Shown here piece by piece: positions 1-7,796 of a DNA stretch of 46,934 nt. The DNA comes from an uncultured Prevotella sp. (GTDB taxonomy: Bacteria > Bacteroidota > Bacteroidia > Bacteroidales > Bacteroidaceae). The stretch covers positions 1 to 46,934 of the forward strand of contig ONKL01000023.1 in assembly GCA_900318395.1 (NCBI GenBank), written 5' to 3'. The notes under the pieces were generated by a model. That model made no database searches, was not told where the DNA came from, and worked only from the letters and a program-made list of their open reading frames with translations. The translations under genes and the position numbers were made by a program. Every line of letters starts with the position of its first letter. The stretch's first letter is position 1.

Positions 1-695
1 CTACCCTGTACCTGTGGCAGCATCGACAGCACATCGTCAGCGGTGCCGACATCTTTCAGCAGTGAGTTCTGAATATCAATGGTCATGCCTCCCGTGGTCA
101 TCTTATATTGCGGACGTTCGCCCTTCACTACGACCTCACCAAGTGTTTGTGTTTCCGGCTGCATCCGTATTATACCAAGTTCGGAGCCTTTATAGTGTCT
201 ATACACGGTCTTATAACCGATGTAAGAGATGCGAGCCAACACATTGTCTTGTTCAATGGGAACAGCGAAGTAACCACTCTCGTTAGACACGCCACCACAA
301 AGCAGTGTGCTGTCAGCAGGGTTGAGAACGGCAATGTTAGCGTAAGCCACAGGCAGGCCTTGTTCGTCGATGATGGTACCCGTCAGATGGCGATCAGTCT
401 TATGGGTACATTCTACATAAATCTCATGTTTTCCACTCTTGACCACACGGACTGGATAGAAGCCAACAATCTGCAGGATGGCGTCATGAACAGCCTTGTT
501 TTGTATATGAGTGGTTACGCGGAAGTCTTCGAGTTCATCGTAGATAAAGGTGATGTTGTAATCAGTGGCTTGTTCTTGAATGTACTTCAAGGCATCGGAA
601 AGGGGGATATCTTGAAAGGTGTGTGTGATCTTCTGTGCGTTTGCAACAGTTACAATGGTGCACAGCAATAGAAAGAATGATAGTCTTTTCATCAT
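1..695 (-). CDS. TonB-dependent outer-membrane receptor with STN domain (N-terminal part, cut by window edge)
   Basis: This is the first ~231 residues of an outer-membrane receptor; the barrel lies beyond the left edge. It starts ATG-ATG at 695 with a signal peptide ending near VANAQ. A secretin/TonB STN domain follows (about residues 22-95, with PLSDALKYI), then a carboxypeptidase-like beta-sandwich (GTIIDEQGLPVAYANI) and the start of a plug (GEVVVKGERP, then GTADDVLSMLPQVQG). The plug style resembles the Bacteroidetes 'outer membrane beta-barrel family' receptors. In receptors of this type the STN domain contacts the anti-sigma factor's periplasmic domain, which fits the gene just upstream (10 bp gap). 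The ligand is unknown. It is probably co-transcribed with the sigma and anti-sigma genes. Confidence 0.85.
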   Translation of the reverse strand, partial: MMKRLSFFLLLCTIVTVANAQKITHTFQDIPLSDALKYIQEQATDYNITFIYDELEDFRVTTHIQNKAVHDAILQIVGFYPVRVVKSGKHEIYVECTHKTDRHLTGTIIDEQGLPVAYANIAVLNPADSTLLCGGVSNESGYFAVPIEQDNVLARISYIGYKTVYRHYKGSELGIIRMQPETQTLGEVVVKGERPQYKMTTGGMTIDIQNSLLKDVGTADDVLSMLPQVQG

Positions 696-705
696 AGTAA
701 GCGTT

Positions 706-1365
706 TTAGCAATCCTTGGCGGGGATGGCGGTGGTTCTTATGAATAGGGTATCATTCTCGGTCTGGATCTGTATCCACTCGAAGTTGTTGAGCATCTCCA
801 CAACTTTCTCCAACGTATATTCCGGCTTCCATTGATAGAAAAGGCGGAGACGGGGGGCATCTTCGTTTTGATAGACCACCTTGACGTTATAGTAGCCAGA
901 GAGTTCTTCGAAGATTTCTCCTATAGGCACGTTGTCGTAGAGCTTGGGCTGTGGTGCCGCAATCGTGTCAGGCTCAGCGAGCTGAGGACTGGAAGTTGAA
1001 GGCTGAGAGTTATTGATGACTTTCGTTTCCTGTTCTGATGCGTTATAATGACTGGCGATGTGGATGGCCGCAAAGGCAATGCCTGAGAGCATAAGGACGC
1101 CCACAAACATAGCAGCGAACTTAAGGAGCGAATACTTATCGTTTCTCACTTCTTGCTTTTCATCACTCAGCCGTTGCCATTCGGCATCTATCATATCGTC
1201 AGTGACTTCCTGCTCGGCACGGACAGCATCAATGGCACTCTGTGTTTTCGACATCAGTGTGTAGAGCTCACGGCACTCTTCGTCGGCAAGTATCTCCTGC
1301 CACTCTTCTGCAGTATAATGCTGGGGTTGTTCCATCATCTGGAGCAATAGATCGGTCTTGTTCAT
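706..1365 (-). CDS. Compact FecR-like anti-sigma factor with DUF4974 C-terminus
   Basis: A 219-residue single-pass membrane protein. I place the start at the ATG at 1365 (MNKTDLLLQ), because the longer frame upstream reads through the remnant of the sigma gene. Residues 1-78 are acidic and cytoplasmic, residues about 80-104 form a transmembrane helix, and about 148-215 match a DUF4974/STN-like periplasmic domain (VPIGEIFEELSGYYNVKVVY, then YTLEKVVEMLNNFEW). Typical FecR-family proteins in Bacteroidetes are about 300-350 residues with a FecR core between helix and DUF4974; here that core is missing and replaced by a short Ser/Thr/Pro linker. By position it should hold the adjacent ECF sigma factor inactive until the STN receptor signals. 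Confidence 0.8.
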   Translation of the reverse strand: MNKTDLLLQMMEQPQHYTAEEWQEILADEECRELYTLMSKTQSAIDAVRAEQEVTDDMIDAEWQRLSDEKQEVRNDKYSLLKFAAMFVGVLMLSGIAFAAIHIASHYNASEQETKVINNSQPSTSSPQLAEPDTIAAPQPKLYDNVPIGEIFEELSGYYNVKVVYQNEDAPRLRLFYQWKPEYTLEKVVEMLNNFEWIQIQTENDTLFIRTTAIPAKDC

Positions 1366-1369
1366 ACGC

Positions 1370-1802
1370 TCATTTGTTGTTAAGATGTGTACGTAATTGA
1401 TTAAGCGCACGGCGCAGATGCTTATAGGAAATGCTGCATAATGATGTCGCGACAAACGGGCGGCTCTAATTGGTCGATACCCTTATATAGGGCTTTCAGT
1501 TCTTCTTCTAACCGCTCCGTCGGTGTGATGGTCGTGTCGAGGTCAAGCAAGTAGAGGTGTTCCACCCGTTCCTGTATCTGTCGGCTACGAATCACGTTCA
1601 GGCATCGGTTTCGTACGCTTGTAAGCAGATAGTGCACGGCTGTTTCTTCCTTTAGATCTTTTGGGTCGTCGAGTAGATGGGCAAAGATGTCGTGCACCAC
1701 ATCCTTGCTCTCAGCATCGTCGTGCAGAAGCATGGTGGCCAGTCGATACATCTGGCGATAATGCTGTCGGAACAGCTTTTCGAGTTTCTTTTGATCTGTC
1801 AT
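1370..1802 (-). pseudogene. ECF sigma-70 factor with internal deletion removing the region 4 helix-turn-helix
   Basis: The open frame 1422-1802 encodes 126 residues: region 2 (LFRQHYRQMYRLATMLL, DVVHDIFAHLL) and the start of region 4 (LEPPVCRDIIMQHF), then stops. Right after the stop, in another frame, positions 1426-1370 encode YKHLRRALNQLRTHL and end at TGA. That is the normal C-terminal end of region 4. About 20 residues, the helix-turn-helix body that reads the -35 element, are absent between F and Y, so this is a deletion of roughly 59 bp and not a one-base shift. Without it the protein should not recognise promoters. The gene sits 4 bp before the anti-sigma gene. It is either a pseudogene or an assembly or strain-specific lesion. 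Confidence 0.72.
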
Positions 1803-1859
1803 ACACTCTTAATACACACGAAAACCGATTTACTAAACCCCTTATGGCAATTTTTTGTG

Positions 1860-1867
1860 CAAAGTTA
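1860..1867 (-). promoter_or_regulatory. Putative -7 element for the sigma/anti-sigma/receptor unit
   Basis: The minus strand reads TAACTTTG, matching the Bacteroidetes -7 consensus TAnnTTTG, 57 bp upstream of the sigma ATG. No clean TTTG -33 was found at the usual spacing. Confidence 0.4.
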
Positions 1868-1880
1868 GGTAAAACGCACG

Positions 1881-1920
1881 AAAAAGCCCCCGACATGACC
1901 GAAAATCGGATGCCGGGGGC
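1881..1920 (-). terminator. Intrinsic terminator of the NUDIX gene
   Basis: GCCCCCG (1886-1892) pairs with CGGGGGC (1914-1920). Read on the minus strand, the hairpin is followed by TTTTT at 1885-1881. It lies 67 bp downstream of the NUDIX stop codon. Confidence 0.75.
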
Positions 1921-1986
1921 GAAAGTCTGAAACTATTTAAAGAAAATGGCCCTATTTTGGGGCGCAATGGGGACAGTAACTGTGCC

Positions 1987-2490
1987 CTAGAGGAAAAAGC
2001 GCTGGAACTCACTTTCAAAATTGGGGGTGAGGGTTTGTTGGCCGATGGCGGCGCGGATTTCTTCGAGTGTCCAAAAGCGTCCACCATCAAGCTCGTCTTT
2101 TGATGGATTGATTTCTCCGTCATAGACCGTGCGATGCACATAGACCAGCTCGCGCTCACGACGGCTTTCAAAGACGTACATCCCGACCCGCTCTGGTGTG
2201 AATTCTGCAATGCCAAGCTCTTCGCGCACCTCTCTTGTAAGGGCCAGCTCGGGTGTCTCGCCATAGTCGATATGGCCTCCTACGCTGGTATCCCACTTGC
2301 CTGGCTGAATGTCCTTCCATTCAGGTCGTTTCTGCAGATAAACCTCGCCACGCGAATTAAACACATGCAGATGAACCACAGGGTGCAGCAACTTCGATCC
2401 ATTATGGCACTCGCCTCTCGTGGCTGAGCCAATAACACGTCCTACCTCATCTACCAATGGGAAACGCTCCTCTTGATTATCTTTCATCAT
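1987..2490 (-). CDS. NUDIX hydrolase (Idi/YfcD-like)
   Basis: A 167-residue NUDIX-fold pyrophosphohydrolase. The start is the ATG pair at 2490/2487 (MMKDNQEERFPLVDE); the upstream extension of the frame is not protein-like and overlaps the promoter. The NUDIX box is clear: GGHIDYGETPELALTREVREELGI, with the metal-binding REVREELG core. The pattern LVDEVGRVIGSATRGECHNG, then LHPVVHLHVFNSRGEVYLQKRP, resembles the subfamily that includes isopentenyl-diphosphate isomerase-like and YfcD proteins, so the substrate could be a nucleoside diphosphate derivative; it cannot be read from sequence. It stands alone, divergent from the TonB receptor gene. Confidence 0.85.
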   Translation of the reverse strand: MMKDNQEERFPLVDEVGRVIGSATRGECHNGSKLLHPVVHLHVFNSRGEVYLQKRPEWKDIQPGKWDTSVGGHIDYGETPELALTREVREELGIAEFTPERVGMYVFESRRERELVYVHRTVYDGEINPSKDELDGGRFWTLEEIRAAIGQQTLTPNFESEFQRFFL

Positions 2491-2509
2491 TTCCTTGTAT
2501 TTTTGGCTG

Positions 2510-2517
2510 CAAAGATA
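2510..2517 (-). promoter_or_regulatory. Putative -7 element of the NUDIX gene
   Basis: The minus strand reads TATCTTTG (consensus TAnnTTTG) 19 bp upstream of the ATG at 2490. This also argues against the longer upstream start. Confidence 0.5.
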
Positions 2518-2556
2518 GCAAAAAGTAGGCATTTTCATATATTCGACAGTCAATAA

Positions 2557-2588
2557 TTTGGAATATTTGGCTTTTTTGTGTACTTTTG
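2557..2588 (+). promoter_or_regulatory. Promoter of the TonB metal receptor gene
   Basis: TTTG at 2557-2560, a 20-bp spacer, then TACTTTTG at 2581-2588 match the Bacteroidetes -33/-7 promoter. The predicted start of transcription is only a few bases before the ATG at 2599, so the leader would be almost absent. Either the mRNA is nearly leaderless or the match is fortuitous. Confidence 0.45.
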
Positions 2589-2598
2589 CTCCCCGAAA

Positions 2599-4713
2599 AT
2601 GAAAAGACAAAGAAAAAGGAACATAGCGGCGTGGGTATTGCTATCGGTGTTTGTGCCGATGAGCATGACAATGGCAGCACAAGAAAGCCATCATCATCAT
2701 GGCAGCCATGCGCACCCTAACGATACGAGCGACGTATTCTTCCGTCACTTGAAACTGAATGAGTTGGTGGTGACAGGTGTTACAGGCGACACGAAACTGA
2801 AAAACTCTACAGCGCCTATCTCGATCATATCGAACAAGGATCTGCGACAGACGACATCGACGAATATCATCGACGCCATTGCCCATCAGCCCGGTATGGC
2901 GCAGATTACGACTGGAGGCGGTATCTCGAAACCCATTATCCGAGGACTGGGCTACAACCGCATCATCGTGATGAATGAGGGTGTGCGCCAGGAAGGTCAG
3001 CAATGGGGCGACGAGCATGGCATTGAGGTCGATCCTCAGATTGTCAACTCTGTGGAAATCCTAAAAGGTCCTGCAAGTCTGATGTACGGTAGCGACGCGA
3101 TGGCAGGTGTCGTGATTCTGCACAGCGCCCCTACCCTGCCTGAAGGCGAGATGAGAGCCAACGTTAATACGGAGTATCAGACGAACAACGGTCTGTTTGA
3201 CTACTCACTGAACTTCGCTGGTAATCAAAAAGGATTTGTATGGGATGCCCGATTCTCCGACAAGATGGCTCATGCCTATAAGAATAAGGTGGACGGCTAC
3301 GTGCCAGGATCGCAGTTCAAGGAACGTGCAGGGCGACTGATGCTGGGCCTCAACAAGCGATGGGGACACACACACCTGACTTGGACCGCCTTTCACCAGA
3401 CACCAAGTATCGTAGAGGGCGAGCGCGATGAGACGACAGGGGAGCTCGTATGCAACAGCGATAATGTGAAGACCTACTCGAAGGCGCTGCCTTTCCAGGA
3501 GATCAAGCACTATAAGGCTGTACTCGACAATTCGTTCAACCTGCCCAAGGGTTGGCTGAAGGCAATCATAGGTTATCAGCAGAACCGCCGGCAGGAGTTC
3601 GAAGAGTCGGAAGATGAGTACGAGCTTTTCTTTAAGCTCCACACAGTGACCTACGACGTGCGCTACCTCTCACAAGAATTTAGTGGATGGAAAGTGGCTG
3701 GGGGCGTGAATGGCATGTGGCAGCAGTCACAGAACCTGGGCGAAGAATCGCTCATCCCTGAGTACAAGCTCTTCGATATCGGCGGCTATGCCACTCTGAG
3801 CAAATCGCTTGGGAAATGGACGCTGAATGGTGGTCTGCGCTTCGACAATCGCCACCTGAACTTCCACTCAAGAGACTTCAGCGGCTTGTCGGGCAGCATC
3901 GGAGCTGTATGTAATATCAGCGAGCACTTCAACATGCGACTGAATATGGCCCGTGGCTTCCGTGCTCCCAACATGAGTGAACTGGGTTCTGACGGTGTGC
4001 ACGAAGGAACACTGCGCTACGAACTGGGTAACCCAGACCTGAAGCCAGAGTACAGCTGGCAGGCAGACCTGGGACTCGACTTTACCTCGCAATACATTTC
4101 TGCACAGGTGGCTCTCTTTGCCAACCACATCGAGAACTACATCTTCGCCAAGCGCATCGACCTGGTGATGGAGGAAGGGCTGCGTACCTATGAGTACACT
4201 CAAGGCGACGCCCGGTTGCTGGGTTTCGAAGCAGGAATCGACTTCCATCCCATCCACTGCATCCACTTCGAAAACACCTTCTCGTTTGTTGATGCCCAGC
4301 AACTGCATCAGCCTGAGGAGACCAAGTATCTGCCCATGACACCAGCACCACGCTGGACATCGGAGCTGAAGTACGAACTGACCCATCACGGTCATTTCGT
4401 CCTGAACAACGCCTATGCGGCACTTGGACTGGAATGCAACCTGGCCCAGAACCATTATTACAAAGCTGACGACACAGAAACGCGAACACCCAGCTATACA
4501 CTGCTGAGTCTCTCAATAGGTTCTGACCTGAACATCCATAAAAGGAAAGTGGCAGAAATAAGTGTTACGGCTGAGAATCTGCTGAACCGTGCCTACCAGA
4601 ACCATCTGAGCAGGCTGAAGTACACAGATGTGAACAACGTAACAGGACAGCAGGGTGTGTTCAACATGGGACGAAACATCGTCTTTAAATTGCTTATCCC
4701 AATCTCCTTTTAA
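2599..4713 (+). CDS. TonB-dependent outer-membrane receptor, histidine-rich, probably for zinc or another metal
   Basis: A 704-residue outer-membrane receptor. The ATG at 2599 is chosen over the GTG at 2578 because it begins a normal signal peptide (MKRQRKRN, then a hydrophobic stretch, AMAAQES-like end). A His-rich tract, HHHHGSHAH, sits at residues 31-39 at the mature N-terminus. The plug follows at about 53-165 (ELVVTG, IIRGLGYNRIIVMNEGVRQEGQQWGDEHG, VEILKGPASLMYGSDAMAGVV). The barrel ends in the aromatic C-terminal residue of PISF. The RQEGQQWGDEHG segment and His tract resemble ZnuD-type zinc receptors, so a divalent metal is my best guess; the substrate is inferred. There is no partner gene beside it. 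A shared terminator separates it from rny. Confidence 0.85.
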   Translation: MKRQRKRNIAAWVLLSVFVPMSMTMAAQESHHHHGSHAHPNDTSDVFFRHLKLNELVVTGVTGDTKLKNSTAPISIISNKDLRQTTSTNIIDAIAHQPGMAQITTGGGISKPIIRGLGYNRIIVMNEGVRQEGQQWGDEHGIEVDPQIVNSVEILKGPASLMYGSDAMAGVVILHSAPTLPEGEMRANVNTEYQTNNGLFDYSLNFAGNQKGFVWDARFSDKMAHAYKNKVDGYVPGSQFKERAGRLMLGLNKRWGHTHLTWTAFHQTPSIVEGERDETTGELVCNSDNVKTYSKALPFQEIKHYKAVLDNSFNLPKGWLKAIIGYQQNRRQEFEESEDEYELFFKLHTVTYDVRYLSQEFSGWKVAGGVNGMWQQSQNLGEESLIPEYKLFDIGGYATLSKSLGKWTLNGGLRFDNRHLNFHSRDFSGLSGSIGAVCNISEHFNMRLNMARGFRAPNMSELGSDGVHEGTLRYELGNPDLKPEYSWQADLGLDFTSQYISAQVALFANHIENYIFAKRIDLVMEEGLRTYEYTQGDARLLGFEAGIDFHPIHCIHFENTFSFVDAQQLHQPEETKYLPMTPAPRWTSELKYELTHHGHFVLNNAYAALGLECNLAQNHYYKADDTETRTPSYTLLSLSIGSDLNIHKRKVAEISVTAENLLNRAYQNHLSRLKYTDVNNVTGQQGVFNMGRNIVFKLLIPISF

Positions 4714-4717
4714 AAAC

Positions 4718-4750
4718 AGAATCCCCGCTCGATGACTGAGCGGGGATTCT
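4718..4750. terminator. Bidirectional terminator between the TonB receptor and rny
   Basis: AGAATCCCCGCTC (4718-4730) pairs perfectly with GAGCGGGGATTCT (4738-4750) around a 7-base loop. AAAA precedes it (useful to minus-strand transcripts) and an AT-rich run follows. It serves two convergent genes. Confidence 0.8.
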
Positions 4751-4754
4751 GCAT

Positions 4755-6296
4755 TTATTTGGCATAAGCGACTGACCTTGTCTCTCGGATGACGGTGATC
4801 TTCACCTGTCCCGGATAGGTCATCTCGTTCTGAATCTTCGTGGCGATATCCGTACTGAGTGCCTCGCTCTCAGCATCATTCATCTTATCAGCACCAACAA
4901 TCACACGGAGCTCACGACCAGCCTGGATGGCATAGGTCTTGGTGACACCAGGATAGCTCATGGCAATGGCCTCAAGATCGTTCAGACGCTTGATGTAAGC
5001 CTCGACAATCTCACGACGGGCACCAGGACGGGCACCAGAGATAGCATCGCAGACCTGAACAATCGGAGCCAACAGCGTCTGCATCTCCATCTCGTCGTGG
5101 TGAGCACCGATAGCGTTGCAGATATCAGGCTTCTCCTTAAACTGCTCGGCAATTTTGGCACCATAAAGTGCGTGTGGCATCTCGCTGTCCTCATCGGGCA
5201 CCTTACCAATATCGTGCAACAGACCAGCGCGCTTAGCTTTCTTGGGGTTCAGACCCAACTCTGCTGCCATCACAGCACAGAGATTGGCTGTCTCACGGGC
5301 GTGCTGCAACAGGTTCTGTCCGTATGAAGAACGGTATTTCATCTTACCAATGATGCGGATAAGCTCAGGATGCAGACCATGAATACCCAAGTCGATAGCA
5401 GTACGCTTACCTGTCTCGATAATCTCGTTGTCGAGCTGCTTCTTGACCTTGGCAACGACCTCCTCGATACGTGCAGGGTGGATACGGCCATCGCTGACGA
5501 GCTGATGGAGAGCCAGGCGGCAGACCTCACGACGAACAGGATCGAAACCAGAAATAACGATAGCCTCAGGTGTATCGTCGACAACGATCTCAACACCAGC
5601 AGCAGCCTCGAGCGCACGGATGTTGCGACCCTCACGACCAATGATACGGCCCTTCACCTCGTCGTTATCGATATGGAACACGCTGACGGAGTTCTCAATA
5701 GCAGTCTCAGTAGCCACGCGCTGGATGGTCTGGATGACAATCTTCTTAGCCTGCGCATTGGCATTGAGCTTGGCCTCGTCCATGATCTCATTGATGTAGC
5801 TGGCTGCAGCCGTCTTAGCCTCGTCCTTCATCGACTCGACAAGGCGAGCTTTAGCTTCCTCAGCACTGAGCCCAGACACCTCCTCGAGCTTCTCGCGCTC
5901 CTTCAGCTGCATCTTCTCCAGCTCTTCAGATTTCACGGCGAGCAGTTTCTTCTCGTTGTCGATGCGCTGCTGCATGTTGTCGAGGTCATTCTTGCGACGA
6001 CCCAGTTCTTCCTGACGCTGGTTCAGCGAGATCTCACGCTGCTTCAACTTGTTCTCACTCTGCTGGATGTGCTGGTTGCGCTGCTGCACTTCCTTCTCAA
6101 GTTCACTCTTCTTGTTGAGGAACTTCTCCTTCACTTCCAAGAGTTTCTTCTCCTTGATGACCTCAGCCTGCTTTTCGGCAGCATCGACCATCTCATTGTA
6201 TTTCCCCTTCAGAACGTAGCGGAAAACCAGATATCCGCAGACACCTCCTAATGCAAGGGCGCCAGCGGCAATCAAAAGTACAAAAATTAAATCCAT
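4755..6296 (-). CDS. rny: Ribonuclease Y
   Basis: A 513-residue membrane-anchored endoribonuclease that starts mRNA decay. An N-terminal helix spans about residues 3-27. A long charged coiled coil runs to about residue 185, followed by a KH RNA-binding domain ([26 protein letters not shown]) and an HD metal-dependent hydrolase domain with the paired His-Asp of [12 protein letters not shown] and [10 protein letters not shown]. Length and domain order match the family. It is the last gene of an apparent three-gene run with zapA and a ZapB-like gene. Confidence 0.97.
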   Translation of the reverse strand: MDLIFVLLIAAGALALGGVCGYLVFRYVLKGKYNEMVDAAEKQAEVIKEKKLLEVKEKFLNKKSELEKEVQQRNQHIQQSENKLKQREISLNQRQEELGRRKNDLDNMQQRIDNEKKLLAVKSEELEKMQLKEREKLEEVSGLSAEEAKARLVESMKDEAKTAAASYINEIMDEAKLNANAQAKKIVIQTIQRVATETAIENSVSVFHIDNDEVKGRIIGREGRNIRALEAAAGVEIVVDDTPEAIVISGFDPVRREVCRLALHQLVSDGRIHPARIEEVVAKVKKQLDNEIIETGKRTAIDLGIHGLHPELIRIIGKMKYRSSYGQNLLQHARETANLCAVMAAELGLNPKKAKRAGLLHDIGKVPDEDSEMPHALYGAKIAEQFKEKPDICNAIGAHHDEMEMQTLLAPIVQVCDAISGARPGARREIVEAYIKRLNDLEAIAMSYPGVTKTYAIQAGRELRVIVGADKMNDAESEALSTDIATKIQNEMTYPGQVKITVIRETRSVAYAK

Positions 6297-6325
6297 ATAA
6301 AATCTATGTTGTTAAAATGATACTC

Positions 6326-6625
6326 CTACTTCAGTGCTTCCTCAATCTCAGAAGTCAGCTTAGCAAGAATATCATCATAGGGAGCAGTGTCGTTCTTGCC
6401 ATGCTCCCGCTCATACATCAGGGCAATGTCAATCAGCGTCATCAACGCGATTGTATGCTCGCCCTTACGACCCTTATAAGCCTGTGCATAGGCATTATAG
6501 CGGTCGGTGATGAGCTTGGCTGCCTTGCGATAGTACTCCTCGTCGGCACGGTTGACCGTCACTTCGATTTCCTCATCGTAGACATGCAGCCTTATATGTA
6601 GTTTCTCGTTATTCACTTCTGCCAT
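6326..6625 (-). CDS. zapA: Cell division protein ZapA
   Basis: A 99-residue ZapA-like protein, a small FtsZ-ring-associated protein. The N-terminal beta-rich part is LHIRLHVYDEEIEVTVNRADEEYYRKAAKLI, followed by a helical coiled-coil tail (HTIALMTLIDIALMYERE). It lies between the ZapB-like coiled-coil gene (12 bp gap) and rny (29 bp gap) on the same strand, an arrangement I know from other Bacteroidetes. Confidence 0.85.
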   Translation of the reverse strand: MAEVNNEKLHIRLHVYDEEIEVTVNRADEEYYRKAAKLITDRYNAYAQAYKGRKGEHTIALMTLIDIALMYEREHGKNDTAPYDDILAKLTSEIEEALK

Positions 6626-6637
6626 TGTATAGCACCT

Positions 6638-6937
6638 TTATTGTTCCTCATCGCTTAGGATGGCTATGCATCTGTTGACATCACGTATCAGCTTCGTCAG
6701 GCGTGCCTTCGCACCCTCCAGATCGCCGTCGGTAATCTCCATCATCTTTGCCATTTTCAGCGAGTTATAGTCATGGTCCGCTTGAGTCAGTTTGGCTTGC
6801 AGGTCCTGAATGTCCCGTCCATTCTTTTCCACAAGTGCCTGCAAGTCTTCATTCTCCTTCTTCAGTTCCTGAAAACGGAGGATCATCTGCCGCACACGCG
6901 TCTCGAATGTCGTCAATGTCTGATTGTCCGAACCCAT
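6638..6937 (-). CDS. Small coiled-coil protein, ZapB-like
   Basis: A 99-residue protein predicted to be almost wholly helical: FETRVRQMILRFQELKKENEDLQALVEKN has heptad-spaced hydrophobic residues. A conserved-looking C-terminal helix follows (LTKLIRDVNRCIAILSDEEQ). There is no catalytic motif. Its position directly before zapA suggests a ZapB-like division-ring partner; that role is inferred from neighbourhood and coiled-coil character only. Confidence 0.75.
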   Translation of the reverse strand: MGSDNQTLTTFETRVRQMILRFQELKKENEDLQALVEKNGRDIQDLQAKLTQADHDYNSLKMAKMMEITDGDLEGAKARLTKLIRDVNRCIAILSDEEQ

Positions 6938-6955
6938 ATATAACTATTTGGTGTA

Positions 6956-6963
6956 CAAAGTTA
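6956..6963 (-). promoter_or_regulatory. Putative -7 element of the zapB-like/zapA/rny operon
   Basis: The minus strand reads TAACTTTG 18 bp upstream of the ATG at 6937. No TTTG was seen at -33. Confidence 0.45.
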
Positions 6964-6971
6964 TGAAGAAA

Positions 6972-7070
6972 AAGTGAAAAGTGATAGGTGATAGGTAAAA
7001 AGTATTCTCAATTTTCTTTTTTTTAACATTTTCCCATCACATTTCACTTTTCACTTCTCACTTTTCACTT
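6972..7070. repeat. AAGTGAAAAGTG repeats, inverted and direct
   Basis: AAGTGAAAAGTG at 6972-6983 is the exact reverse complement of CACTTTTCACTT at 7045-7056, and the latter is repeated directly at 7059-7070. The inverted pair could fold as a weak terminator-like hairpin downstream of the 7073-7687 gene. A related GTGAAAAGTGA occurs between trpG and trpD near 25525. Confidence 0.6.
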
Positions 7071-7072
7071 CT

Positions 7073-7687
7073 TCATTCCTCACTTTTTCTGGGTTCTTTC
7101 TTTGCCAGCATCACAACCTTGTAGACAAAGTCTGTGACCCACTTCTGAGAGAAGCCCAGACGACGGTTGTACTCACGGACGGCTACGACAGTCTTCATGA
7201 CTGAAGCATCAGAGAAATCGTTCTTATTAAAAATGTCGTTCACCGTCTTCTCCGTCATCGTATAAAGAGCTTTCTTCAAAAAGCCGGGCAGACGAAGCTT
7301 AAACTTCATCAGGTTACCTGTCAGCATCATGATGTCCTGGGTGAAACCCTGGAACTGCAGCAGATAGGTCTGTGCATCCTGCATTTTCTTACAACGCTTA
7401 CGAAGGCTCTGATCGATCTCCTTGAAGAAGTCGTCGTCCATGCCGTACATCTCTTTCAGCATCTTCTTACAGCGGCTTCGCTCGCCGACACCTAACTTAT
7501 TATTAACAGTAGGTACCTTCAGGGTAGCCTTGAAGACACGCAAGTCGGGAAGTGCAGCCAGATTGGTGATACCCAGATCGGAAGCCAACGCAGCCTGGAA
7601 ATACACACGAATCAGCGTCATGAAATCCTCCATGCCGCCCACCTTCTTTTCCTCGCTCTTTCCGAAAATTTTATTCCAAAATCCCAT
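7073..7687 (-). CDS. Conserved-looking protein of unknown function
   Basis: A 204-residue soluble protein that I do not recognise. I chose the ATG at 7687 (MGFWNKIFGKSEEKKVGGMEDFMTLI). The earlier start at 7729 would put the coding region across the promoter-like TACCTTTG. The protein is basic and mostly helical, with many Lys/Met/Phe residues (ERSRCKKMLKEMYGMDDDFFKEI, FQGFTQDIMMLTGNLMKFKLRLPGFLKKALYTM). No signal peptide, transmembrane helix or catalytic motif is evident. It is monocistronic and divergent from rfbA. Confidence 0.7.
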   Translation of the reverse strand: MGFWNKIFGKSEEKKVGGMEDFMTLIRVYFQAALASDLGITNLAALPDLRVFKATLKVPTVNNKLGVGERSRCKKMLKEMYGMDDDFFKEIDQSLRKRCKKMQDAQTYLLQFQGFTQDIMMLTGNLMKFKLRLPGFLKKALYTMTEKTVNDIFNKNDFSDASVMKTVVAVREYNRRLGFSQKWVTDFVYKVVMLAKKEPRKSEE

Positions 7688-7718
7688 AAGTTCAATATAA
7701 AAGTTTATTAATCGCCTG

Positions 7719-7726
7719 CAAAGGTA
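7719..7726 (-). promoter_or_regulatory. Putative -7 element of the 7073-7687 gene
   Basis: The minus strand reads TACCTTTG 31 bp upstream of the ATG at 7687. Confidence 0.5.
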
Positions 7727-7768
7727 CAAAAAAATAAGAATTAAGAGTTAACATTTAAGAATTATTTG

Positions 7769-7776
7769 TATCTTTG
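7769..7776 (+). promoter_or_regulatory. Putative -7 element of rfbA
   Basis: TATCTTTG lies 20 bp upstream of the rfbA ATG and is followed by GC, as is common at these promoters. The -33 region has no exact TTTG. Confidence 0.5.
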
Positions 7777-7796
7777 CAGCGTAAAATAATAGCATT

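Noticed and set aside
5370-6251. Long plus-strand frame of 293 codons opposite rny
   Set aside because: It mirrors the codon pattern of the coiled-coil rny gene, is Leu-rich in the way antisense frames of Lys/Glu-rich coiled coils are, and has no promoter or family motif.
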